From the NCBI RefSeq assembly GCF_036090055.1, contig NZ_CP107970.1, positions 2,606,501 to 2,670,500 of the forward strand: 64,000 bases of DNA, given 5' to 3'. Positions 58,085 to 64,000 of this stretch are shown here, piece after piece. The stretch is from Nocardioides sp. NBC_00368. GTDB taxonomy: Bacteria; Actinomycetota; Actinomycetes; Propionibacteriales; Nocardioidaceae. Within the stretch, counting starts at the first letter, position 1, and each line of letters opens with the position of its first letter. The position numbers were made by a program, and so were the translations under genes. The notes beneath the pieces were generated by a model that was not told where the DNA came from, made no database searches, and worked only from the letters and a program-made list of their open reading frames with translations.

Positions 58085-59083
58085 ATGACGATTTCGCGGC
58101 GCTCGCTGGTGCTGACGGTCCTGTTCGCGTTGCTGAGCGTCACCTTCGCGGTCGTCGAGCTGCCCGGGCGGCCCGCGGAAGCGGCCACCACGAAGCGCGT
58201 GCTGGCGATCTCCGTCGACGGGCTCAGCGTGACCGCGATCGAGAGGCTCGGCCCGGGCCACCTGCCCAACCTCTACCGGCTGATGCGTGGCGGCGCCTCG
58301 ACCCGTGAGGCGCGCAGCGAGTACGAGCAGAACGTCACTCTGCCCAACCACACCTCCATGGTCACCGGCCGCCGGATCACCCGGTCCGCGCACGGCCACG
58401 GTGTCACCTGGAACGACGACCGCCCCTGGATGACGGTGCAGGAGGCCGCCGGGCATCAGGTCTCGTCGGTCTTCAGCCAGGTCGGGTCGGCCGGCCGGAG
58501 CAGCGCCCTGTTCGCCTCGAAGTCGAAGTTCGGCCTCTTCGACCGGTCGTGGACCTCGATCGACCGGTTCGTCGTCGACGGCGACGCCGACCTGGTCGAG
58601 CGGGCGGCGGCCGACCTGGTGAAGAACAAGCGCGCCTTCACCTTCGTCCACCTCGGCTCCCCCGACCACTACGGCCACCGCGACGGCGGGATGAGCGCGG
58701 CCTACCGCGCCTCGGTGATCCGCACCGATGCCCGCATCGGCAGGCTGCTGAGGGCCATCGACTCCTCGAGCGCGCTGAAGGGCTCGACGTACGTCGTCCT
58801 CACCGCCGACCACGGCTTCAGGGCGACCGCCACCGATCACAGCGTCCACCGCTACGCCAACTACCGGATCCCGTTCGTCGTGTGGGGTCCCGGCGTCGCC
58901 CGCGGCGCCTCCCTCTACCGGCTCAACCCCGACTACCGCGCGCCGGGAACGACGCGGCCGACGTACGCCGGCGAGCAGCCGATCCGCAACGGAGACCTCG
59001 GCAACCTGGCCCTCGACCTGCTCGGCCTGGGCCCGATCCCCGGCAGCACGCTGAACTCAACTCAGTCACTAGACATTCGCTGA
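58085..59083 (+). CDS. Exported type I phosphodiesterase / alkaline-phosphatase-superfamily protein, copy 1
   Basis: A 332-aa protein. It has a signal peptide (1-34, ending AEA) and an alkaline-phosphatase-fold domain: VLAISVDGLS (metal Asp), nucleophile Thr in NVTLPNHTSMVTGR, FVHLGSPDHYGHRDG (Asp, His) and LTADHGF (Asp-His), then HSVHRYANYRIPFVVWGPG. The family includes nucleotide pyrophosphatases and phosphodiesterases; the substrate is unknown. It is a tandem paralogue of the next gene. It is divergent from murI. Confidence 0.9.
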   Translation: MTISRRSLVLTVLFALLSVTFAVVELPGRPAEAATTKRVLAISVDGLSVTAIERLGPGHLPNLYRLMRGGASTREARSEYEQNVTLPNHTSMVTGRRITRSAHGHGVTWNDDRPWMTVQEAAGHQVSSVFSQVGSAGRSSALFASKSKFGLFDRSWTSIDRFVVDGDADLVERAAADLVKNKRAFTFVHLGSPDHYGHRDGGMSAAYRASVIRTDARIGRLLRAIDSSSALKGSTYVVLTADHGFRATATDHSVHRYANYRIPFVVWGPGVARGASLYRLNPDYRAPGTTRPTYAGEQPIRNGDLGNLALDLLGLGPIPGSTLNSTQSLDIR

Positions 59084-59113
59084 GCGTTCGCCCGGGGTGT
59101 CATCGGGTTCACT

Positions 59114-59119
59114 TAGGGT
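59114..59119 (+). promoter_or_regulatory. -10 box for leaderless phosphodiesterase 2 gene
   Basis: TAGGGT lies 6 nt before the GTG at 59126. Confidence 0.5.
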
Positions 59120-59125
59120 GTGCCG

Positions 59126-60145
59126 GTGCGTCGCCTCTTCCCTCTCGTCTCCGTCGGCATCTTCGTCGTCGTCGTGCTCGTCGTCGCGTTCACCGCGCTG
59201 CCCGGCCGTGACGGCGACGGCGGCGACCGAGCGGAGCGGGAGCCCGCCCAGGCCGACCGGAAGGTGCTCGCGATCTCGATCGACGGGCTGAACCCGGATG
59301 CGCTGGCGAAGCTCGGCCCGGCGAAGACGCCGAACATCCACCGGCTGATCGACGAGGGTGCCTCGACCCTCAACGCCCGCACGGCCTACGAGAAGAACAT
59401 CACCCTGCCCAACCACACCGGCATGGTCACCGGCGACCCGATCGCAGCCGACGACGGCGGCCACGGCGTCACCTGGAACGTCGGCGACCCGTCGAGGTCG
59501 ATCGCGCCGGTCGAAGAGTCGGTGTTCACCGTGGCCCATGAGGCCGGGCTCAGCACCGGCGTCTTCGTGACCAAGCAGAAGTTCGAGCTGTGGCAGCGGG
59601 CCTGGGAGGACGACATCGATCTGTACGTGCCGATCGACGACCACGACAAGCTCGTCCCGGAGGCGGCCGAGGACCTGGCCGAGGAGCAGCGGGACCTCAC
59701 CTTCGTACATCTCTCGCTTCCCGACGTCGTCGGCCACAAGTCGGGCGGGATGTCGCCGGAGTACCTGGACGCCGTGGAGGAGTCCGACGCGCAGGTCGGC
59801 GAGCTCCTCGACGTCATCGACGCCGACCCCGGTCTGAAGCAGGACCTCGACGTCATCCTCACCGCTGACCACGGCTTCAAGCCCGGCATCACGAACCACT
59901 CCGAGAAGGTCTACGAGAACTACCGGATCCCGTTCATCGTGTGGGGTCCCGACGCCGGCGCCGGCGCGGATCTCTACGACCTCAACGCCGACGACTACCG
60001 CGATCCGGGCAAGGACCGCCCCGGCTACGAGGGCCCGCAGCCCGTACGCAACGCCGATCTCGGCAACCTGGCCCTGGATCTTCTCGGCCTCGGCCCCATC
60101 GAGACCAGCGACATCGGCAAGGACCAGACGCTCGACGTCAAATGA
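59126..60145 (+). CDS. Membrane-anchored type I phosphodiesterase / alkaline-phosphatase-superfamily protein, copy 2
   Basis: A 339-aa paralogue of the preceding gene. An N-terminal hydrophobic anchor (about 5-25) precedes LAISIDGLNPDALAKLGP, NITLPNHTGMVTGD, TFVHLSLPDVVGHKSGG, LTADHGFKPGITNHSEKVYENYRIPFIVWGP and a C-terminal NADLGNLALDLLGLGPI that copy 1 also has. It has its own leaderless promoter, so the two may be expressed independently. GTG 59126 is used; GTG 59120 overlaps the -10 box. Confidence 0.9.
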   Translation: MRRLFPLVSVGIFVVVVLVVAFTALPGRDGDGGDRAEREPAQADRKVLAISIDGLNPDALAKLGPAKTPNIHRLIDEGASTLNARTAYEKNITLPNHTGMVTGDPIAADDGGHGVTWNVGDPSRSIAPVEESVFTVAHEAGLSTGVFVTKQKFELWQRAWEDDIDLYVPIDDHDKLVPEAAEDLAEEQRDLTFVHLSLPDVVGHKSGGMSPEYLDAVEESDAQVGELLDVIDADPGLKQDLDVILTADHGFKPGITNHSEKVYENYRIPFIVWGPDAGAGADLYDLNADDYRDPGKDRPGYEGPQPVRNADLGNLALDLLGLGPIETSDIGKDQTLDVK

Positions 60146-60184
60146 CGTTCTCGTAACCATCCACGCGCACACCGGGCCCTGAGG

Positions 60185-60199
60185 TACGTTTCGAACGTA
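60185..60199 (+). promoter_or_regulatory. Putative operator upstream of the FAD monooxygenase gene
   Basis: A perfect palindrome, TACGTT-TCG-AACGTA, ends 20 bp before the ATG and just before the Shine-Dalgarno GAAGGAG (60207-60213). This is a position suited to repressor binding. Confidence 0.45.
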
Positions 60200-60219
60200 A
60201 TCTCCCGAAGGAGCGTGCG

Positions 60220-61455
60220 ATGTCAGTCAGCCGGATCGCTCGGGCAGCTTTACGCCGGGACCGTCGGGCCCGGCGGGTCACCGTCGTCGGCGCCGGCATC
60301 GGGGGCCTGACCCTCGCCCTCGAGCTGCGACGCCGGGACATCGAGGTCGAGGTGTACGAGGCCGCGACCGACCCGCACCCGACCGGCGACGCCGTCCTGC
60401 TCACCGCCAACGCGACCAGGCTGCTGGAGCGCCTCGGCCTCGAGCCCCGCCTCGGGGAGGCATCGGCGAGCGTCGACGGCCTGGTCTGGCGCGACGGCCA
60501 CACCGGTGCCGCGATCGGCCGGGTGCTCTCGGCCGCGGAGTACGCCGCCCGCTGCGGCGCGCCCTGCTACGGCATCCGCCACGCGGACCTGCAGGCTCTC
60601 CTGAGCGAGGCGCTCGGCACCGAAGGGCTCCGGCTCGGCCACCGTCTGGTCGGCATCACCGACGACGGCGACGGACCCGCGACGCTGGAGCTCGCCGGAG
60701 GCGAGCCGGTCGAGGCCGACCTCGTCATCGGCGCCGACGGCGCCGGATCGATCCTGCGCGAGCACGTCGTCGGCTACGACGACGCCCAGTTCTCCGGATG
60801 CATGGCCTGGCGCGGCATCGTCCCGCGCTCGCAGCTCACGCTGATCCCCGACCCCGGCCGCCTGCAGCTGTGGACGGGAGCCGACGGCCACCTCATGCAT
60901 CATCCGGTGGGCGACGGCGATCACGCGTTCCTGCTGGTCAAGCGCCAGCTGGGACCCTGGGCGCCGGACTCGTGGTCGTGGCCGGCCGACCCGGACGAGC
61001 ACGTTCACGCCTATGCCGGCTGGCATCCGGCCGTCGTCCAGATGATCTCCGCGGCGACGGCCTCCGAGCGCTGGGGCCTCTTCCACCGGCCGCCCCTGAC
61101 CACCTGGTCGCGCGGCCGGGTCACGCTGCTCGGCGACGCCGCCCACCTGATCCTCCCCCACCACGCCCAGGGGGCGGCCCAGGCGATCGAGGACGCCATC
61201 GTCCTCGCCGACTGCCTCGCCTCCGACGAGGACTGGGACCGCGCCCGCACGACCTACGAGCTACGCCGCCGCGACCGCACCCGCCGGATCCAGGCAGCCT
61301 CGGTGGCTGCCGCCGACGTCCTCCACCTCCCCGACGGTCCGCGCGCCCAGGCCCGCAACAAGCGGCTCGGGTCGCCCGATGCGTACGAGCGCCATCTCGC
61401 CTGGATCCACGAGCACGACGCGGCCGATCCGGCCCCGGGACCCGGCGGCCCGTAA
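60220..61455 (+). CDS. FAD-dependent monooxygenase (aromatic hydroxylase type)
   Basis: A 411-aa flavoprotein. The dinucleotide motif VTVVGAGIGGLTLALELRRR is near residue 20, the DG motif in LVIGADGAGSILREHV and the second FAD motif RVTLLGDAAHLILPHHAQGAAQAIEDAI near residue 305. Family members hydroxylate aromatic acids or decorate polyketides; the substrate is not evident. ATG 60220 follows GAAGGAG, one of few clear Shine-Dalgarno starts in this part. A 15-bp palindrome upstream suggests a dedicated repressor, which is not encoded nearby. Confidence 0.9.
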   Translation: MSVSRIARAALRRDRRARRVTVVGAGIGGLTLALELRRRDIEVEVYEAATDPHPTGDAVLLTANATRLLERLGLEPRLGEASASVDGLVWRDGHTGAAIGRVLSAAEYAARCGAPCYGIRHADLQALLSEALGTEGLRLGHRLVGITDDGDGPATLELAGGEPVEADLVIGADGAGSILREHVVGYDDAQFSGCMAWRGIVPRSQLTLIPDPGRLQLWTGADGHLMHHPVGDGDHAFLLVKRQLGPWAPDSWSWPADPDEHVHAYAGWHPAVVQMISAATASERWGLFHRPPLTTWSRGRVTLLGDAAHLILPHHAQGAAQAIEDAIVLADCLASDEDWDRARTTYELRRRDRTRRIQAASVAAADVLHLPDGPRAQARNKRLGSPDAYERHLAWIHEHDAADPAPGPGGP

Positions 61456-61485
61456 CTCCGCAGCCCGCTGCCGCGTTGCCCAGGA

Positions 61486-61830
61486 GTGAGAGCCATCCTT
61501 GGACGCAAGGGCTTCATGGCGCTCGGCATCTGGGCGATGTACGCATCGGCCGTCGCCGTAGCGCTGGTGCAGCTCGGCTCCGCCTCGGACTCCGGCGGGC
61601 TCGGCTCCGGCCGGCCGCTCGCTCCCGGCAGCCCCGCGGCTCTCATCCAGGAGCACGACTGCTGGAGCGCCGACGCCCCGCGCGACATGACCGGCAGACT
61701 CCCCGGCCACGCCATCGTCGCCACCGGCCCCGCCCCGCGCTACGTCGACGCCCACCTCACCGGCAAGGCCCTCGACCAGGTCTTCAGCGGCGAGGACCAC
61801 GGCCTCGTCGTCTACGCCTTCTGCCGCTGA
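61486..61830 (+). CDS. Small membrane-anchored or secreted hypothetical protein
   Basis: A 114-aa protein that I do not recognise. It has an N-terminal hydrophobic segment (FMALGIWAMYASAVAVALVQL, residues about 10-30) and an extracytoplasmic domain of about 80 residues with two cysteines (EHDCWS, YAFCR) that could pair. GTG 61486 is used; ATG 61516 with AAGG upstream is also plausible and would still keep the hydrophobic segment. Confidence 0.6.
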   Translation: MRAILGRKGFMALGIWAMYASAVAVALVQLGSASDSGGLGSGRPLAPGSPAALIQEHDCWSADAPRDMTGRLPGHAIVATGPAPRYVDAHLTGKALDQVFSGEDHGLVVYAFCR

Positions 61831-61859
61831 CCTGCCCCTAGGCGACTGTGGGAGAAGGT

Positions 61860-61926
61860 GGGGTAGTCCAGGGAGTTTCCGTCCGTTACTGACCAGTAAA
61901 GCGACGGAAACTCCCTGGACTACCCC
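61860..61926. repeat. 67-nt intergenic palindrome (element B)
   Basis: Perfect 24-bp arms (61860-61883 and 61903-61926) enclose a loop holding the inner palindrome TTACTG-AC-CAGTAA. The arm GGGTANNNNNGGGAGTT is shared with 4691-4756. It sits between convergent genes and probably acts as a terminator. Confidence 0.85.
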
Positions 61927-61939
61927 GGCAGGACCGACG

Positions 61940-62887
61940 TCAGGCCCAGAGCTGGCCCTCGAGACCCTCCTCGGCCTCGTCGATGGTGCCCTCGTACGCC
62001 CCGGTGGAGAGGTACTTCCAGCCGCCGTCGGCGACGACGAAGGCGATGTCGGCCTTCTCGCCGGCCTTGAGGGACTTCGCGGCCTGGGCGAGGGCGGCGT
62101 GGAGGATGGCGCCGGTGGAGATGCCGGCGAAGATGCCCTCGAGCTCCAACAGCTCACGCACGCGCCGGACGGCGTCGCGCGGACCCACCGAGAAGCGGGC
62201 GTCGATCAGCGAGGCGTCGTAGAGCTCGGGGACGAAGCCCTCGTCGAGGTTGCGCAGGCCGTAGACGAGCTCGCCGTAGCGAGGCTCGGCCGCGACGATG
62301 CGTACCTCCGGCTTGGCGGCGCGGAAGTAGCGGCCGACACCCATGAGCGTGCCGGTGGTGCCGAGTCCGGCGACGAAGTGGGTGATCGAGGGGAGGTCAG
62401 CGAGCAGCTCGGGGCCGGTGCCCTCCTCGTGCGCGAGCGCGTTGGCGGTGTTGCCGTACTGGTAGAGCATCTCCCAGTCGGGGTGCTCGGCGGCCAGCCG
62501 CTTGGCGACCCGGACGGCCTCGTTGGAACCGCCGGCGGCAGGTGAGGAGACGATCTCGGCGCCCCACATCCGCAGCAGCTGCCGCCGCTCCTCACTCGTG
62601 TTCTCGGGCATCACGCACACGATCCGGTAGCCCTTGAGCTTGGCCGCCATGGCCAGCGAGATCCCGGTGTTGCCGGAGGTCGGCTCGAGGATCGTGCAGC
62701 CCGGGCGGAGCCTGCCGTCCTTCTCGGCCTCCTCGACCATGCGAAGAGCCGGGCGGTCCTTGATCGAGCCGGTGGGGTTCCGGTCCTCGAGCTTGGCCCA
62801 CAGACGTACGTCGGGCGAGGGCGAGAGGCGGGGCAGGCCCACCAGTGGAGTGCCACCGACCGACGCCAGCAGGTTGTCGTAGCGCAT
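61940..62887 (-). CDS. cysM: O-phosphoserine sulfhydrylase / CysO-type cysteine synthase
   Basis: A 315-aa fold-type II PLP enzyme. PLP Lys43 is in PTGSIKDRPA, with SGNTGISLAMAA and GLGTTGTLMGVGRY. It ends in LEGQLWA, the C-terminal tail characteristic of the M. tuberculosis CysM type that uses O-phosphoserine and a CysO thiocarboxylate. It makes cysteine. ATG 62887 has GATGCT 6 nt upstream. The usual upstream cysO and mec genes are not adjacent in this window; a plus-strand aminotransferase gene lies there instead. Confidence 0.93.
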   Translation of the reverse strand: MRYDNLLASVGGTPLVGLPRLSPSPDVRLWAKLEDRNPTGSIKDRPALRMVEEAEKDGRLRPGCTILEPTSGNTGISLAMAAKLKGYRIVCVMPENTSEERRQLLRMWGAEIVSSPAAGGSNEAVRVAKRLAAEHPDWEMLYQYGNTANALAHEEGTGPELLADLPSITHFVAGLGTTGTLMGVGRYFRAAKPEVRIVAAEPRYGELVYGLRNLDEGFVPELYDASLIDARFSVGPRDAVRRVRELLELEGIFAGISTGAILHAALAQAAKSLKAGEKADIAFVVADGGWKYLSTGAYEGTIDEAEEGLEGQLWA

Positions 62888-62995
62888 GGGTCAAGCATCG
62901 CACTTCGCCCCGGATTCATTCCCGTCCGCGAGGATCGCCCAGTCCCTGGGACGCCGTCCGGGCCGTCGGCCGGACACGTGGTAGCGGATGGTTGG

Positions 62996-64000
62996 ATGGC
63001 CGCGATGACGACCTCGCCCAAGCCGGCACAGCGCACCGTCGCCGACCCGCTCGACGTCCTCCGCACGCGCACCAGCGTCAAGTGGAGCCTCTACCCAGCA
63101 GACGTTCTGCCTATGTTCGTGGCCGAGATGGACTTTCCGCTCGCGCCGGAGATCCGGGCGGCTCTGGCCGAGACGATCTCACGCAGCGACACCGGCTACG
63201 CCAACGCGCTTTCGTCCGGTCTACCGGACGCCTTCGGTGCGTACGCCACGGAGGTCTGGGGCTGGGCCGCGGACCCATCGCTCATGCGGACGACCACGGA
63301 CGTGAGCGTGGTGATCGTGGAGTCGCTGCGGCGGCTGGTGCGCCCAGGCGAGCGGGTGATCGTCAACCCGCCGGTCTACCCACCGTTCTACGACCTGGTC
63401 GAGGAGGCCGGCGGAGTAGTCGAAGAGGTGCCGCTGCTCGACGACGGTGAGTCGTTCTCGCTGGATCTGGCGGGGATCGACACGGCGCTGCGCGGCGGTG
63501 CGCGCGGGGTGCTGCTCTGCAACCCGCACAATCCCGTCGGCCTGGTGCCCTCGCGCGAGGCGCTCACCGAGCTGTCGCGGATCGTGGCCAAGCATGGCGG
63601 GTTCACCCTCAGCGACGAGATCCACGCGCCGCTTGTCCACGCGGGCGTGGAGTTCACGCCGTATCTGACGGTGTCGGAGGAGGCCCGCGCGCATGGGATC
63701 GCGGCGGAGTCTGCGAGCAAGGCGTTCAACCTGGCGGGGTTGAAGAGTGCGCTGTTCGTGACCGCCGGGGACGTGATGTCACGCCTGGTCGCCGGGCTGC
63801 CGGACGAGGTCTCCTCCCGCACCGGCCACCTCGGCATCATCGCCGCCCGCACCGGCTTCACCGAGAGTCGTGCGTGGCTGGCCGGCACGATCGCCGCGAT
63901 CGAGCACAACCTGTCCGTCCTGGAGTCAACGCTTGCCGAGCACCTTCCTGCGGCTCGGCTGCGCCGCCCGAAGGCCAGCTATCTCGCCTGGCTCGACCTC
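62996..64000 (+). CDS. MalY/PatB-type PLP-dependent C-S lyase/aminotransferase (truncated at window end)
   Basis: 335 codons are present; the last about 40-60 residues are beyond the window. It is a fold-type I aminotransferase with TRTSVKWSLYPADVLPMFVAEMDFPLAPEI near the start, CNPHNPVGLVPSREALTEL, DEIHAPLVHAG and the PLP lysine in ESASKAFNLAGLKSALF (about residue 245). This combination fits cystathionine beta-lyase/MalY-PatB proteins, which release thiols from S-conjugates. The role beside cysM would be sulfur amino-acid metabolism. ATG 62996 and ATG 63005 are both possible. It diverges from cysM. Confidence 0.88.
   Translation, partial: MAAMTTSPKPAQRTVADPLDVLRTRTSVKWSLYPADVLPMFVAEMDFPLAPEIRAALAETISRSDTGYANALSSGLPDAFGAYATEVWGWAADPSLMRTTTDVSVVIVESLRRLVRPGERVIVNPPVYPPFYDLVEEAGGVVEEVPLLDDGESFSLDLAGIDTALRGGARGVLLCNPHNPVGLVPSREALTELSRIVAKHGGFTLSDEIHAPLVHAGVEFTPYLTVSEEARAHGIAAESASKAFNLAGLKSALFVTAGDVMSRLVAGLPDEVSSRTGHLGIIAARTGFTESRAWLAGTIAAIEHNLSVLESTLAEHLPAARLRRPKASYLAWLDL

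Noticed and set aside
56342..58849. A single 835-codon minus-strand frame read as one protein
   Set aside because: Only its last 256 codons encode the MBL enzyme. The upstream part is murI in another frame and antisense to the phosphodiesterase gene.

Overview
The window is chromosomal DNA from a GC-rich actinobacterium, most likely Nocardioides or another Nocardioidaceae member. The evidence is the gene content (ClpP1/ClpP2 pair, TIGR03960/TIGR03936 radical-SAM pair next to RNase E, CysO-type CysM, DUF4233 behind folC), frequent GTG starts, and a recurring leaderless layout in which a TANNNT -10 box lies 6-8 nt before the start codon. No genus-level marker is present, so the genus is an inference.

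Much of the minus strand is a conserved actinobacterial housekeeping block. Read right to left it runs tig - clpP1 - clpP2 - clpX - valS - folC - DUF4233 - ndk - mreB - mreC - mreD - mrdA (PBP2) - rodA - radical-SAM pair - rne. It covers protein folding and proteolysis, valyl-tRNA charging, folate polyglutamylation, nucleotide balance, the cell-elongation machinery and RNA decay. valS itself is on the plus strand. Accessory genes interrupt the block: tex, a pyridoxamine-phosphate-oxidase-like gene and a divergent MocR regulator between folC and ndk; two paralogous secreted subtilases between rodA and the radical-SAM genes; and about 4.3 kb (EEP phosphatase, two GNATs, RidA, a histidine phosphatase, a hypothetical gene) that separates the two radical-SAM partners. 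Within that 4.3 kb, a lower-GC 1.66-kb segment is flanked by a perfect 74-bp direct repeat of the 3' end of the TIGR03960 gene, which looks like an attachment-site pair.

From 40.3 to 50 kb there are tRNA-Pro and tRNA-Gly genes, a SpoIIE-type phosphatase, an Fpg/Nei glycosylase, rpiB, an unusual fused IMPase-like protein, a LURP-one protein, a methyltransferase/hydrolase pair, a cardiolipin synthase, a thioredoxin-like lipoprotein with its CcdA-type membrane partner, and comB. From 50.3 to 62.9 kb a second conserved series (rdgB, rph, Rv1339-like metallo-beta-lactamase, murI, cysM; equivalent to M. tuberculosis Rv1341-Rv1336 in reverse) is split by two insertions. One holds a SGNH hydrolase, an ABC exporter and a two-component system. 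The other holds two tandem type I phosphodiesterases and an FAD monooxygenase. The window ends inside a MalY/PatB-type aminotransferase gene.

The intergenic DNA carries several families of palindromic elements. One pair of 66-67-nt palindromes has covarying arms (4691-4756, 61860-61926). A clustered 16-bp ACCGAGTTACCTCGGT palindrome occurs five times at two loci. A 27-bp block is shared between the ndk downstream region and the inside of the MocR coding sequence. No transposase, integrase, CRISPR array or phage gene was found.
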